From contig NZ_CP077639.1 of assembly GCF_019056395.1 (NCBI RefSeq), positions 1,800,001 to 1,864,000 of the forward strand: a stretch of 64,000 bases of DNA, given 5' to 3'. The stretch comes from Terribacillus sp. DMT04. Its GTDB lineage: Bacteria; Bacillota; Bacilli; Bacillales; Amphibacillaceae. The position numbers and the translations under genes are program-made. Below, piece after piece: positions 1 through 9,640 of the stretch; position 1 is the stretch's first letter; each line of letters begins with the position of its first letter. Under the pieces are notes generated by a model. It had not been told where the DNA came from, searched no databases, and saw only the letters and a list, made by a program, of their open reading frames with translations.

Positions 1-69
1 GATATCATCAGCCTTGACATTAGATTTCTTTTGAATCTGATCAATCAAGTTTTTCTGAAAGTCCGCCAC
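1..69 (-). CDS. Stage VI sporulation protein F-like, N-terminus only
   Basis: Only the first 23 codons are inside the window; the rest lies beyond base 1. The start is GTG at 69, chosen because an AAGGAGG ribosome site sits 6-8 bases upstream, whereas the overlapping ATG frame stops after a few codons. The visible peptide begins MADFQKNLIDQIQKKSNV. It is short, charged and helical, and resembles the N-terminus of small SpoVIF/YphE-type sporulation proteins as I remember them. It follows gpsA on the same strand, where B. subtilis also has small sporulation genes. The family call rests on a short peptide and on position. Confidence 0.5.
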   Translation of the reverse strand, partial: MADFQKNLIDQIQKKSNVKADDI

Positions 70-126
70 ATTTATTCCTCCTTGCAGTTTAACTACGAAA
101 CAGTATATGCAAGAAGAGAAAAAAGG

Positions 127-1161
127 TTAGCGTGTATTCAATACATCTTGAAGATCGTTCATTTCATGCTTCGGCAGTCTTGTCATCAATTGATCAACAA
201 TATCCTTTGCCTTCGCACCATGGAAAAGAACTTGGTTAATACCTTGCGTAATTGGCATATCCACACCAGCCTGCTGGGCAAGCTCAGCAACGGCTTCTGT
301 CGTACGCACACCTTCGACAGCCATTCCCATCTGGTCCAATGCCTCATCAAGAGTCATTCCTTTACCAAGCATATTACCGGTGCGCCAGTTGCGGCTGTGC
401 ACACTTGTGCACGTCACAATCAAATCTCCCATTCCGGATAATCCGATAAATGTAAGCGGATTGGCTCCGAGCTTTGTACCAAGACGCGCAATTTCTGCTA
501 GTCCGCGCGTGATTAATGCTGCTTTCGCATTATCTCCGTATCCAAGACCATCGGAAATACCTGCGCCTAATGCGATAATATTTTTAAGAGAACCGCCAAA
601 TTCTACTCCTACCATGTCGGTAATCGTATACACTCTGAAATTCTCATTCATGAAGAGTTCTTGTATCTTCTGCGCTTCTTCCATATCAACAGAAGATGCA
701 CTAAGCGTCGTTGGCTGCCGTTTGGCAACTTCCTCGGCATGGCTTGGACCAGACAGAACGACAACAGGACGGTGATTCACTTCCTGTAACTCTTCCTCTA
801 TCATTTCAGATACCCGCTTGCTTGTCTTCGGTTCAATGCCCTTCGTTGCGTGGGCAATAACAGCATCTGCTGGTAGATGGTCAGCAAGCTTTGCTGTCAC
901 TTCCCGTATTGCTTTCGCAGGAACGACTAAGATAACTGCCGCTGTATCGCGCACAGCCTCCTCCATCGATTCATAAGCAGTAATACCTTCAGGCAGTACA
1001 ATGCCTGGAAGGTATTTCTCATTTTGATGTGATGCGTTCATGCTAGCAACTTGATTAGGATTATGCGACCAGAGCCTCACGTTATGACCATTATCCGCTA
1101 AGACCATGGCAAGGGCAGTTCCCCAGCTGCCTGCTCCGAGTACTGCTATCTGTTTCGGCAT
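127..1161 (-). CDS. gpsA: Glycerol-3-phosphate dehydrogenase [NAD(P)+]
   Basis: This cytosolic enzyme reduces dihydroxyacetone phosphate to sn-glycerol-3-phosphate for phospholipid synthesis. The 344-residue product has the N-terminal dinucleotide-binding loop GAGSWGTALA at residues 9-18. The C-terminal domain contains GGSLKNIIALGAGISDGLG, the conserved segment with the catalytic lysine, followed by the helical substrate domain. Length is normal for the family. It lies 21 bases downstream of der and is probably co-transcribed with it. The ATG at 1161 has a GAGGA ribosome site. plsC, a later step in the same lipid pathway, lies about 3.4 kb upstream. Confidence 0.97.
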   Translation of the reverse strand: MPKQIAVLGAGSWGTALAMVLADNGHNVRLWSHNPNQVASMNASHQNEKYLPGIVLPEGITAYESMEEAVRDTAAVILVVPAKAIREVTAKLADHLPADAVIAHATKGIEPKTSKRVSEMIEEELQEVNHRPVVVLSGPSHAEEVAKRQPTTLSASSVDMEEAQKIQELFMNENFRVYTITDMVGVEFGGSLKNIIALGAGISDGLGYGDNAKAALITRGLAEIARLGTKLGANPLTFIGLSGMGDLIVTCTSVHSRNWRTGNMLGKGMTLDEALDQMGMAVEGVRTTEAVAELAQQAGVDMPITQGINQVLFHGAKAKDIVDQLMTRLPKHEMNDLQDVLNTR

Positions 1162-1182
1162 ACATATCCTCCTCGTTCCTGA

Positions 1183-2493
1183 TTAAGATCTTCTTCTTGG
1201 GAAGATTTTGATTGGCGTTCCTGTGAAACCGAATGCTTCTCTAATTCTATTTTCTAAGAAACGGACATAAGAGAAGTGCATGAGTTCCGGATCGTTTACG
1301 AATACAGCAAAAGCTGGCGGCTTGACGGCTACTTGTGTCGCATAAAGTACTTTCAAGCGCTGGCCTTTATATGTTGGTGCCGGATTCATTGCTAAAGCAT
1401 CCATAATGACATCATTCAGAACGTTTGTCTGAATGCGTTTCGCGTGATTCTCACTCGCTGTTAAAATAGCAGGCATTAGTGTATGAATACGCTTTTTCGT
1501 TTTGGCAGACAAGAAAACAATTGGTGCATAGTCGAGATAAAGGAAGTGCGCTCTGATCTCGTCTGTGAATTCCTTCATTTTCTTTTCATCTGACTCGACT
1601 GTATCCCATTTATTCACAACGATAACAATCGCTTTGCCTGCATCATGTGCATAACCTGCGATTTTTTTATCTTGCTCGATAATGCCTTCTTCTGCATTGA
1701 TTAGCACAAGAACAACATCCGACCGCTCAATTGCCTTCAAAGCTCGCAAAATACTGTATTTCTCGGTCGTTTCATACACTTTTCCTCGTTTACGCATACC
1801 GGCTGTATCGATAATGACAAAGTCCTGGTCTTCACGTGTGAATGTTGAGTCAACTGCATCACGTGTTGTTCCTGCCACGTCACTAACGATTACACGATCT
1901 TGGTTAAGCAATGCATTCACAAGCGATGACTTCCCAACGTTCGGACGTCCGATTAAGCTGAAATGTATGGTTTCTTCATCTTCCACCATTTCAGCGCGTT
2001 CTGGGAAGTGCCCAACAACAGCATCCAGCAAATCACCAAGCCCTAAGCCGTGTGTTCCGGATATTGGAAACGGTTCCCCAAACCCTAAACTGTAAAACTC
2101 ATAAATCTGGTCCCGCATTTCTGGGTTGTCCACTTTATTAACTGCCAGTACAACTGGTTTGTTGGAACGGAAAAGAATTTTTGCAACTTCTTCATCTGCT
2201 CCCGTAATTCCTTCGCGTCCATTTACCATGAACACAATGACATCCGCTTCCTGAATAGCAAGCTCTGCTTGTTCTCTGATTTCTACTAAGAACGGCGCAT
2301 CACCAATCTCGATACCGCCTGTGTCGATTATGTTAAACGGCTGGTTCAGCCATTCCGCTTCTGTGTAGATTCTGTCACGCGTCACACCTGGGGTATCTTC
2401 TACAATTGAGATCCTTTCCCCGGCAAGACGGTTGAATATCGTTGATTTTCCTACGTTTGGTCTGCCTACGATGGCAACTACTGATTTCCTCAT
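1183..2493 (-). CDS. der: Ribosome-associated GTPase Der (EngA)
   Basis: This essential tandem GTPase acts in assembly of the 50S ribosomal subunit. The 436-residue protein has two complete G domains. The first has GRPNVGKST near residue 10, DTPG and NKVD. The second has GRPNVGKSS near residue 183, DTAGM and NKWD. A KH-like domain follows and ends in a basic tail (FPRRRS). Length matches the family. A sigma-A-type promoter lies about 65 bases upstream, so der probably starts a der-gpsA transcript. Nothing is unusual. Confidence 0.98.
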   Translation of the reverse strand: MRKSVVAIVGRPNVGKSTIFNRLAGERISIVEDTPGVTRDRIYTEAEWLNQPFNIIDTGGIEIGDAPFLVEIREQAELAIQEADVIVFMVNGREGITGADEEVAKILFRSNKPVVLAVNKVDNPEMRDQIYEFYSLGFGEPFPISGTHGLGLGDLLDAVVGHFPERAEMVEDEETIHFSLIGRPNVGKSSLVNALLNQDRVIVSDVAGTTRDAVDSTFTREDQDFVIIDTAGMRKRGKVYETTEKYSILRALKAIERSDVVLVLINAEEGIIEQDKKIAGYAHDAGKAIVIVVNKWDTVESDEKKMKEFTDEIRAHFLYLDYAPIVFLSAKTKKRIHTLMPAILTASENHAKRIQTNVLNDVIMDALAMNPAPTYKGQRLKVLYATQVAVKPPAFAVFVNDPELMHFSYVRFLENRIREAFGFTGTPIKIFPRRRS

Positions 2494-2557
2494 GAAAGGA
2501 ACATCCTTTCCTACTTTCCTTTATATGCTGGTTCTCCACATGCAACCTAACTGTTTT

Positions 2558-2586
2558 ATTCTAGCAAAAGCAACATGTGGAAACAA
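2558..2586 (-). promoter_or_regulatory. Candidate sigma-A promoter of der
   Basis: On the minus strand TTGTTT (-35, 2581-2586) is separated by exactly 17 bases from TAGAAT (-10, 2558-2563). The spacing is ideal and the hexamers are close to consensus. An inverted pair CCACATG/CATGTGG flanks the -10 element, but its role is unclear. Confidence 0.5.
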
Positions 2587-2598
2587 TCTTTTTCGACA

Positions 2599-3189
2599 TC
2601 AACTGCTGCTGCCAGCTGTCCATTTCGACTTTTTTCGCAAATAATGTCTTAATTTATAGAGAAGCTGGGCGCCAATTATAAGCAGCATTGTCACACCTAG
2701 GATATCCATCGCTTTGAAGTTCCCAGCTTCCTGGTACAGCCCATACACATCCAATAAAAACAAATAGATGACTTCACCTGCTGCGAAGCCAACACAGATA
2801 ATTCCGATTTGCAAATACAACTCTCTGGTCAGATAGTAAGCGAGCGCAAACAGAAGCAGTGCAAATAAAAACGTTCGCGGTAAAAGCAACGCTACTGGGT
2901 TTGTAAGTTCCCATAAAAGTAAACCCGCATAGCCGACTCCAATACAAATACTCCCGAACGTACCGCGTCCAACACGCTTGCTGGAAAAAATAAATAAATA
3001 GCCAATGACAGCCAGCAAAAAAACAGTTGCAAATATACGATGACCAGCAAGATCTACGGAAAACCCGGAAACACAAATCGTCAGCAGAATAGCAAGCGCA
3101 AATAAAGTCCGCGCGAGTGAGTGCTGCATAAAAAAGGTCACAAGAACCCAGCTGATCCAGCATGCCCAATAAAAATAAAAGCCGTCCAT
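2599..3189 (-). CDS. yphA: YphA-type multi-pass membrane protein
   Basis: This integral membrane protein has no established function. The 196 residues contain about six or seven hydrophobic segments with short loops and a basic C-terminal tail (YKLRHYLRKKSK), which predicts a cytoplasmic C-terminus. I chose the ATG at 3189 over the in-frame ATG at 3213 because a GGGGG ribosome site lies just ahead of it, inside the longer reading frame. Size, topology and position beside der match B. subtilis YphA. No catalytic motif is visible. Confidence 0.7.
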   Translation of the reverse strand: MDGFYFYWACWISWVLVTFFMQHSLARTLFALAILLTICVSGFSVDLAGHRIFATVFLLAVIGYLFIFSSKRVGRGTFGSICIGVGYAGLLLWELTNPVALLLPRTFLFALLLFALAYYLTRELYLQIGIICVGFAAGEVIYLFLLDVYGLYQEAGNFKAMDILGVTMLLIIGAQLLYKLRHYLRKKSKWTAGSSS

Positions 3190-3248
3190 CTTCACGCCCC
3201 CTTCTATCTGCATTATAACTAGTAAGAAGAAAAACTATACGCGCACAC

Positions 3249-3283
3249 AAAAAAACACGACAGCCTAAGCTGCCGTGTTTTTC
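3249..3283 (-). terminator. Rho-independent terminator after ypfD
   Basis: A stem built on ACACGGCAGC pairs with GCTGTCGTGT around a short loop, followed on the minus strand by a run of seven T. It lies directly after the stop of the S1-domain gene. Confidence 0.85.
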
Positions 3284-3285
3284 AC

Positions 3286-4431
3286 TTATTGCTTGTACTT
3301 ATTCAATTTATCACCGAGGATATCGCCGAGCTGGAAGCCGGAATGCTCTTCTTCCTTCTCGTATTCCTTGATGACAGCATTGTTTTCATCTTGTTCTAAT
3401 TCCTTGATGCTCAAACTCATGCGTTTTTCAGCTTCGTTTACATCAAGCACTTTTACTTGTACTTGCTGACCTGGCTCAAGTACTTCCTGCGGCGTACCGA
3501 TATGACGGTTCGCAATTTGGGAAATGTGAACAAGTCCTTCAATGCCAGGGAACACTTCAACAAATGCACCAAAGCTGACAAGACGCTTCACTTCGCCATC
3601 CAGAACGTCGCCCGCTTTTGCCCGATCTCCAATATTTTCCCACGGGCCAGCAAGTGTTTCTTTTAATGATAAGCTGATTCGTTCATTTTCTTTATCCACG
3701 CCTAGAACTTTTACTTTGATCTCCTGACCTTCTGTTACCACATCTGATGCTTTTTCGACATGCTCATGAGAAAGCTGGGAGATGTGTACTAAACCATCAA
3801 TGCCTCCGCCAATACCGACGAATACACCAAAATCAGTTAAACGCTGTACCGTACCGTCAATCACTTGACCTGCTTCCAGGCTATCTAAGACATCCTGTTT
3901 CTTGGAAGATTCTTCTGCTTCCACAACTGCACGGTGAGAAAGGATCACACGGTTCTGTTCGCGATCCAGCTCTACTACTTTCAGCGTAAGCGGTTTTCCT
4001 TTGTATTCGTCGAATTCTTCGACAAAGTATGTTTCCACAAGGGAAGCAGGGATGAATCCGCGCAGACCAACGTCTACAACAAGACCGCCTTTTACGACTT
4101 CTTTCACATCTGCTTCAAAGACCTCGCCGGACTCGAATTTCGCTTCCAAATCGTCCCAAGCAAGTTCGGCAGTTACTGCGCGCTTGGATAGAACGACTTC
4201 CTCATCGTCTACTTTTTTCACTTTAAGTGTCAACTCTTCACCTTCGCTCACTGCATCAGCAGCATGCTCTACATGAAGACTGGATAATTCGCTGATCGGC
4301 AGGATACCTTCCACTTTGTAGCCAATGTCTACCAAAGCTTGTTTATCTTCCACTTTCACCACTTTACCGGTTACAGTATCGCCTACAGACAATTCTTTGA
4401 AATCCGTAGCTTGCTCATTCATTTCATCCAT
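3286..4431 (-). CDS. ypfD: S1-domain RNA-binding protein (RpsA/YpfD-like)
   Basis: This protein is related to ribosomal protein S1. The 381 residues hold four S1 (OB-fold) repeats starting near residues 15, 100, 185 and 270. Typical S1 phrases are visible, such as VGDTVTGKVV, DGLVHISQLS and EGLVHISQIA. Low-GC Gram-positive versions have four repeats instead of the six in E. coli S1, and B. subtilis YpfD is not essential. The start at 4431 is set by AAGGAGG 8 bases upstream; a longer frame to 4461 has no such site. A TTGACA hexamer at 4522-4527 may be its -35. It lies downstream of plsC and ends at a strong terminator. Confidence 0.92.
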   Translation of the reverse strand: MDEMNEQATDFKELSVGDTVTGKVVKVEDKQALVDIGYKVEGILPISELSSLHVEHAADAVSEGEELTLKVKKVDDEEVVLSKRAVTAELAWDDLEAKFESGEVFEADVKEVVKGGLVVDVGLRGFIPASLVETYFVEEFDEYKGKPLTLKVVELDREQNRVILSHRAVVEAEESSKKQDVLDSLEAGQVIDGTVQRLTDFGVFVGIGGGIDGLVHISQLSHEHVEKASDVVTEGQEIKVKVLGVDKENERISLSLKETLAGPWENIGDRAKAGDVLDGEVKRLVSFGAFVEVFPGIEGLVHISQIANRHIGTPQEVLEPGQQVQVKVLDVNEAEKRMSLSIKELEQDENNAVIKEYEKEEEHSGFQLGDILGDKLNKYKQ

Positions 4432-4539
4432 CAAAGAGACCTCCTTCAGTTTACGAGACAAAACATAAGTAAAAAAACATAGAAATGTCCTTTTTTCTAA
4501 CTTCTAACATTTGAGGATATTTGTCAAGCGATAGGGTCT

Positions 4540-5124
4540 CTATCCGACATGCTCATTTATTAGAAGTTGAATCTCATCCATGATTACTTGTGACACTTCC
4601 TTGGCCGGCGCTTTTCTCTCGCGCAGTTCCTCCATATTAATCGGCGGACCATAGATGACCTTTAATGGCTTTACCCCTTTATAAGAGCCGATAATCGCAC
4701 ATGGAACAACTTTTGCTTCCGAACGCATGGCAAAAAAACCAATACCAGGGAGCGGTGCGCCAAGCTTTCCGTCCTTACTTCGTGTTCCTTCGGGAAACAG
4801 ACCCATCGTTTTGCCTTCTGCGAGTAAATCCAATCCGACTCGCAGTGCGGATCGGTCCTGCATACCGCGCTTGACTGGGAACACATTTAAATTCTTCATA
4901 AGCCATCCAAGCGGCTTGAACTTGAATAATTCACTTTTCCCCATAAATGCAATATCACGCGGACAAGTGATACCAAGAACAGGCGGATCAAAATTGGAAA
5001 TATGGTTGGAACATACGAGCACCGGTCCTTCTTTCGGAACATGTTCCTTTCCGTATACTTTAATGCGAAATACAGGATAAAGGACAGTGCTGACTACCAT
5101 TTTGCCAAAAGTGTATAATGACAT
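4540..5124 (-). CDS. plsC: 1-acyl-sn-glycerol-3-phosphate acyltransferase
   Basis: This membrane-associated enzyme transfers an acyl chain to lysophosphatidic acid to make phosphatidic acid. The 194-residue protein carries both hallmark motifs: the catalytic NHISNFD (H41, D46) and the substrate-binding FPEGTRS (110-116). PVKRGMQDRS also matches a conserved block. A hydrophobic N-terminal segment probably anchors it to the membrane. It follows cmk by 12 bases and is likely co-transcribed with it. Together with gpsA it supplies phospholipid precursors. Confidence 0.94.
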   Translation of the reverse strand: MSLYTFGKMVVSTVLYPVFRIKVYGKEHVPKEGPVLVCSNHISNFDPPVLGITCPRDIAFMGKSELFKFKPLGWLMKNLNVFPVKRGMQDRSALRVGLDLLAEGKTMGLFPEGTRSKDGKLGAPLPGIGFFAMRSEAKVVPCAIIGSYKGVKPLKVIYGPPINMEELRERKAPAKEVSQVIMDEIQLLINEHVG

Positions 5125-5136
5125 ACTATTCTCTCC

Positions 5137-5817
5137 TTATCGCCCGATTGCTTCATGCACGACAGCAAGAATCTTGTCCACTACACCATCGATTGACAAG
5201 GCAGTCGTATCAATCTCCACAGCATCCTCTGCTTTGACAAGCGGTGAAGCTTCTCTTTCAGAATCAAGCTTATCACGCAGACGAATATCCTCTTTCAGCT
5301 GCTCTAAATCAGCTTCATATCCTTTAGCTATGTTTTCTTTGTAACGGCGCTCTGCCCGCTCTTTAACGCTAGCAATCATAAAAATCTTGACTTCGGCGTT
5401 GGGAAGGACACGTGTGCCGATATCCCGGCCATCCATTACAATGCCATTATTCGCAGCCAGCTTTTTCTGACGTTTAACCATTTCTTCTCGGACTAATGCA
5501 TGCTTTGCCGCGATAGATACATGGTTTGTCACTTCATTCGTGCGAATAGCTTCCGTTACATCTTTGTCATTAACAAATACTTTCTGTCCTTCTTCATGCT
5601 GCATTAACTCAATATCAATACCTTGAAGTAAGGTTAGCAGCGCTTTCTCTGATTCCAGGTCAGCACCAGCTTCCAAAGCGGTAAGCGTAAGTGCACGATA
5701 CATAGCTCCAGTATCTACATAAACAAAGTGCAGCTTTTTTGCAACAAGTTTGGATACTGTACTTTTGCCTGCAGCAGCAGGTCCATCAATTGCAATAGCG
5801 ATCGTTTTCGAATTCAT
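5137..5817 (-). CDS. cmk: Cytidylate kinase
   Basis: This enzyme phosphorylates CMP and dCMP with ATP. The 226-residue protein begins with a P-loop ([11 protein letters not shown]) and contains [23 protein letters not shown] and the RRYKE lid, all typical of bacterial CMP kinase. The ATG at 5817 is preferred over the in-frame TTG at 5826 because AAAGGA lies about 9 bases ahead of the ATG. It shares a likely transcript with plsC. A TATGAT -10-like element lies about 40 bases upstream. Confidence 0.95.
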   Translation of the reverse strand: MNSKTIAIAIDGPAAAGKSTVSKLVAKKLHFVYVDTGAMYRALTLTALEAGADLESEKALLTLLQGIDIELMQHEEGQKVFVNDKDVTEAIRTNEVTNHVSIAAKHALVREEMVKRQKKLAANNGIVMDGRDIGTRVLPNAEVKIFMIASVKERAERRYKENIAKGYEADLEQLKEDIRLRDKLDSEREASPLVKAEDAVEIDTTALSIDGVVDKILAVVHEAIGR

Positions 5818-5901
5818 TCCATTCAATCCTTTTTCTCTACATAATCATAAATTAAACCTCATAAAGCATATCATAGGTTGCCGTCCTGGTCTATTTGAAG
5901 T

Positions 5902-6576
5902 CTACCTAATCCGTAATCCTTTTTTGCGCTGTTCCCGCTGCCGTTCAAAGCAAAATCGAATGATTGCCTGCCTGTCCCGTTCATGAATTTCAACGAATTC
6001 AATACTCGCAGTATGCTTCCTGTTTCTTTCATTTTTAACGAGACGTACAATACTGCCTTCTGCCTCAAGAAAACCTGGCCCGCTCTTTTGCAAAAAGTAC
6101 GCTATATAAAGTTTTACCTGCATCCCTTCTGTAAATGCATGTTTTTCAGGCAGCAGCAGCGAAAGACCGCCGCCGCTTATATCGACCGTTACAGAAGAGA
6201 CAGGCGGGACATTTGTTTGTGCGCCATACATCGCCACGTCTGCACTCGTCTGAATCCGGACATACTGCCGCCTCTGGATTTTTTTTATCTCATCCTGATC
6301 TGGCATACGCAATTTTAACGATGGCACTGTTAGTATTTCTCTGCCAATTAAGTCTGTTTGGAAGGTAAAAGCACTATCTGCTTCTGTTACGTATATTGCT
6401 TTAAATGCAGTGCCAACCGGAAAAATGTCTGTCCGCTTGGTTTGTTCATTAATCGGATAGTCGATGTAGATTATCCCATTCTTTAATTCAATTATTTTTG
6501 CACGATACCGAACCCTTTCTTCGCTATCTGTTGCTGCTATTTTTTCTAATACTAAAGTGCTACCTATCTTCAGCAA
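5902..6576 (-). CDS. ypfA: PilZ-domain c-di-GMP receptor (YpfA/DgrA, flagellar brake type)
   Basis: This cytosolic c-di-GMP receptor belongs to a family that, in B. subtilis, slows the flagellar motor. The 224-residue protein has an N-terminal YcgR-like beta domain (about residues 1-95) and a C-terminal PilZ domain. Both c-di-GMP-binding signatures are present: RRQYVR around residue 100 and VDISGGG around residue 140. The start is TTG at 6576, supported by AAGGGG 8 bases upstream; no ATG offers a better start. It lies between ypeB and cmk, as in related genomes. Confidence 0.9.
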   Translation of the reverse strand: MLKIGSTLVLEKIAATDSEERVRYRAKIIELKNGIIYIDYPINEQTKRTDIFPVGTAFKAIYVTEADSAFTFQTDLIGREILTVPSLKLRMPDQDEIKKIQRRQYVRIQTSADVAMYGAQTNVPPVSSVTVDISGGGLSLLLPEKHAFTEGMQVKLYIAYFLQKSGPGFLEAEGSIVRLVKNERNRKHTASIEFVEIHERDRQAIIRFCFERQREQRKKGLRIR

Positions 6577-6629
6577 GAGTATTACCCCTTCCCCCTGTGT
6601 CGTTCTTTCTTCCTATTATTGCAAAAATA

Positions 6630-6664
6630 TTTAAAAAGGGGAAGGCTGATTGCCTTTCCCCTTA
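6630..6664 (-). terminator. Rho-independent terminator after ypeB
   Basis: A stem AAGGGGAAAGGC pairs with GCCTTCCCCTT and is followed by TTTAAATATTTT on the minus strand. It overlaps the ypeB stop codon and closes the sleB-ypeB operon. Confidence 0.85.
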
Positions 6665-8011
6665 CGTCGTTTGCAAAAATTTAGCTTCCGTTGTAGTCTG
6701 TTTCTCGATTTCTTCTTCTTTTCCTGTATTGGCATTTACGTATATCCTATACGTATCGTTGTTTCTGGTTCCCATTATTTCATAGACAAGTGTTTCTTCA
6801 TGTGTGTCATTCTCAATTAATGCAAGATGCGTTTCTTGAACTGTAACGTTTTGATTGAGTTTTGCCGCTGCTTCTTTATCTGTCAGCTTTGGTTTTTCCA
6901 GCTGGCGTTCATGATGATTCATGAAATAGTCTCGGGCATTAAGCCCTAGAATATCCCCGTTATCCAACGCCACTTTAACTTGAACGATATCCGCATAAAT
7001 ACGTACATTATCCTGAACAGGGACGAAGAAAAAGATACCGACCGAATCATATTGACTGCTTTGGACCATTTCCATGTTGGAAAGCTTTTGTTTTTTCAGA
7101 AACGCTTCTGCTTTTTGCTGCGCATCGTGAAGTCCAAGCTTCGGTTCTTCTCGCTCCCGCTGCATCATGAGCGTCAGAAGATGGCCGCCTTTTTGACTGA
7201 TATCGGCATAACCGCTTTCGCCGTCTTTTTGGTAAGATAGGCTATAAAGCGGCACATCCGAGCCCTTGCCAGATTTTCCGCCCTCAATTCCGTTAATTGT
7301 GTTGAGAGCAAAGGCATCGGCAGCAATTTTTTTCGCTTGCTTTTGATTGATTCGCTCCCCAGTAACGCCTTCGAATTTGTGCTCTTCATTCGAAGAAGGC
7401 AACGCGCCATTGTTGAAATTTTTCTCTTCAGAAAATCCGCCTGTTTTGTCCTCTACGGATTGAAAACTGCTAATAATTGTATTATCTGAATGATCATGCT
7501 CGTCATCTGACAGCGCAAGCTCCACATCTGTCCAATGCAAACTATTTCCTAACACTGTATTTTGCACATTACGCAGTTCATCTTTTATTTGACCTGCCTG
7601 ATTATGCAACTTTTCCAGACGCTGCATTTCCTCTTCGGAAAGCGGTTCTTTATCAAGATCGCGAACTGCAGTTTTGTACGTAAAATCTCCAATATTCGTC
7701 AGGAACTTCTCTGTTTTCTCAAATGGCAGCAATGCAAGCGGCAGCTGTCCTACATCTGTGTGCGCTTCTGAGGACAAGCGCCATATTTCTGCCAGCTGCG
7801 GTGATAGTGAATCTCTCGAGTTCATTGCCAATGTACCACCAATTTTGTCATGCAGTGAATCCATGCGATACGTCAGCTCATGGAAGGATCGCTGGTAATT
7901 ATTTTCCGCTTGCATCTGTATATCGTTTTTTTCCTTGCGTTCATTCATACCCCAGATTGCTGTTCCTGTCAGCGCCAGAGCGAGTACACCGATAAGCACC
8001 CATTTATACAT
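6662..8011 (-). CDS. ypeB: Germination protein YpeB
   Basis: This spore inner-membrane protein is needed for stable incorporation and control of the cortex-lytic enzyme SleB. The 449 residues begin with an uncleaved N-terminal anchor (about residues 3-22). A charged alpha-helical domain follows to about 200. The C-terminal half has PepSY-type repeats, including the conserved ARDYFMNHHER phrase and a closing VNANTGKEEEIE. It lies 15 bases downstream of sleB, the usual bicistronic arrangement. Length matches the family. Confidence 0.94.
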   Translation of the reverse strand: MYKWVLIGVLALALTGTAIWGMNERKEKNDIQMQAENNYQRSFHELTYRMDSLHDKIGGTLAMNSRDSLSPQLAEIWRLSSEAHTDVGQLPLALLPFEKTEKFLTNIGDFTYKTAVRDLDKEPLSEEEMQRLEKLHNQAGQIKDELRNVQNTVLGNSLHWTDVELALSDDEHDHSDNTIISSFQSVEDKTGGFSEEKNFNNGALPSSNEEHKFEGVTGERINQKQAKKIAADAFALNTINGIEGGKSGKGSDVPLYSLSYQKDGESGYADISQKGGHLLTLMMQREREEPKLGLHDAQQKAEAFLKKQKLSNMEMVQSSQYDSVGIFFFVPVQDNVRIYADIVQVKVALDNGDILGLNARDYFMNHHERQLEKPKLTDKEAAAKLNQNVTVQETHLALIENDTHEETLVYEIMGTRNNDTYRIYVNANTGKEEEIEKQTTTEAKFLQTT

Positions 8012-8026
8012 TATTCGCTCTCCTTT

Positions 8027-8854
8027 CTAGATACAGAAAATATGCTCACCAATTGTTTTGATTTGCTGTCTCGACCAAATCCAAGGTGAGGTGGCTGTAT
8101 TCGGATTAAAATAATAAATTGCTCCTCCAGAAGGGTCCCAGCCATTTATTGCATCTAATACTGCTTGTTTCGCCGATTCATCCGGAGTCAGCCATATTTG
8201 CCCGTCAGCAACTGCGGTGAAAGCTCTCGGCTCAAAAATAACCCCAGATATCGTATTCGGGAATGAAGGGTCTTCTACTCTGTTTAAAATAACGGCAGCT
8301 ACCGCCACTTTTCCTACATAAGGTTCACCACGCGCTTCTCCGTTAACGGCGTTGGCGATTAATTTAATATCGTTTTGGGAGTAGCCATTTGGTACATTGA
8401 CCGCCGAAGTGCTTGGCGCTTGTTTGCCGCCTCCTCCGCTTTCGCCGTTGCCGCGTTTTTTCACTTGCTGTTCCTGCGGCGTACCACCGTAATAAGTAAA
8501 GGTATTGCCTTCTTGAATTTGCCGCATCACAAAGGCTTTATCATAGTTCGTATTAGCAGTTAATTTATCTTTCGCCTGCTGCCCTGCAACACCATCAATC
8601 TCCATTCCGAATTCATATTGGAAGTTTCGCAGTGCCCAATATGTACCCCAGCCGAAAACACCGTCTATTTTGCCATTATAAAAGCCTGCATACTGCAGCC
8701 TTGCCTGCAGTTCCACAACATCATCACCGGTGGCGCCGTGCTGTATTACCTGGTCTGAAAATGCGTTTGACTCGAGCGGTGATACAGCAACAACACTAAA
8801 CAACATGAAACCGGCACAGATCCATTTACAAAGCCGAATTTGTCTTTGTCTCAT
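8027..8854 (-). CDS. sleB: Spore cortex-lytic enzyme SleB
   Basis: This lytic transglycosylase cleaves muramic-delta-lactam-containing cortex peptidoglycan during germination. The 275-residue protein has a signal peptide (about 1-31) and a peptidoglycan-binding domain (GDDVVELQARLQYAGFY, about 40-100). A polar glycine-rich linker follows. The catalytic Hydrolase_2 domain (about 155-275) contains NAVNGEARGEP, whose first glutamate is the family's catalytic residue. The ATG at 8854 has GGAGG 9 bases upstream. It sits just upstream of ypeB. I looked for a forespore promoter in the 114-base gap to prsW and found only a poor match. Confidence 0.96.
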   Translation of the reverse strand: MRQRQIRLCKWICAGFMLFSVVAVSPLESNAFSDQVIQHGATGDDVVELQARLQYAGFYNGKIDGVFGWGTYWALRNFQYEFGMEIDGVAGQQAKDKLTANTNYDKAFVMRQIQEGNTFTYYGGTPQEQQVKKRGNGESGGGGKQAPSTSAVNVPNGYSQNDIKLIANAVNGEARGEPYVGKVAVAAVILNRVEDPSFPNTISGVIFEPRAFTAVADGQIWLTPDESAKQAVLDAINGWDPSGGAIYYFNPNTATSPWIWSRQQIKTIGEHIFCI

Positions 8855-8933
8855 TGTTCATTTCCTCCAACCTAAACTTATCTGACTACCGATAGCTTTC
8901 TTCCAGCTTAGTGAAAATATGCAATCCAGTTAG

Positions 8934-8971
8934 CAAAAAAAGAGTCAGGCAGTTTTGTCTGCCTGACTCTA
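8934..8971 (-). terminator. Rho-independent terminator after prsW
   Basis: An almost perfect stem AGAGTCAGGCAG/CTGCCTGACTCT is followed by seven T on the minus strand, right at the prsW stop codon. Confidence 0.9.
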
Positions 8972-9640
8972 TATTTTGGTCGTTTGTATGTTTTCAATTG
9001 GATGTTTCGTTGCTGCTCTTACTTTTCGCAAACCAATCGTCCATAAAATGATCATGAACGGTACTTGTATATAAATCCAATGGAACTGCACCACTACCAA
9101 GATGTAGTCATAAAATCCATGCAGCAGGAAAGGAATTAGCATTGCAGCTAATATTCGCAGCCGAGGGTGTTTGCTCCCGAATTTGGCTCTGCCAAGATAA
9201 TAGCCCATGAGCACGCCGAAAAGTGCATGAGAAGACACAGGAAATAGTGCTCTTGTGAAGGCATAGTCAACACCATGAGCAAATAAATACAATACATTTT
9301 CCACCGTCGCGAAGCCTAAACTAATGCTGACGCCATAAATAATACCATCATAAACCGAATCCATCTCCGTGTGTCGGAACGCTGTATATAGAAATATGAA
9401 CCATTTAAAAAATTCTTCCAAAAATCCTATCGTAAAAAACGAATAAACAATGGGGTGCGTTCCAATCCCTTCAGCTTTCAATGCATACTGAATAAACATA
9501 ATCGGAAATACAAGCAAAGCCCCGTAAAGAAACGTCCGCAGTACCATGCTCAGCGGCTCTGGCTCCAAACGATCCTTCAAATAAAAGAAAGTAAGGAGAG
9601 CGAGTGCTGGGGCAATCGCAGCGGAAAGAATCGTAAGCAT
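8969..9640 (-). CDS. prsW: Site-1 intramembrane protease PrsW
   Basis: This is a polytopic membrane protease of the CPBP-like class. In B. subtilis it starts cleavage of the anti-sigma factor RsiW and so releases sigma-W. The 223-residue product has about eight membrane segments. It keeps the family motif GFLEEFFKWFIF (the EExxK-type glutamates) and further conserved segments (HALFGVLMGYYLG, LHGFYDY). I placed the start at the ATG at 9640, with AGAGG upstream, rather than at 9664. No rsiW gene is in the window, so its substrate is not visible here. Confidence 0.92.
   Translation of the reverse strand: MLTILSAAIAPALALLTFFYLKDRLEPEPLSMVLRTFLYGALLVFPIMFIQYALKAEGIGTHPIVYSFFTIGFLEEFFKWFIFLYTAFRHTEMDSVYDGIIYGVSISLGFATVENVLYLFAHGVDYAFTRALFPVSSHALFGVLMGYYLGRAKFGSKHPRLRILAAMLIPFLLHGFYDYILVVVQFHWIYIQVPFMIILWTIGLRKVRAATKHPIENIQTTKI

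Noticed and set aside
31-441. Plus-strand frame of 136 residues at the window start
   Set aside because: It is antisense to gpsA, lacks a ribosome site and has no protein-like pattern, whereas gpsA on the other strand is unambiguous.
8880-8930. Sigma-G promoter upstream of sleB
   Set aside because: GCATA is present, but the sequence 18 bases downstream (AAAGCTA) is a poor -10 match.
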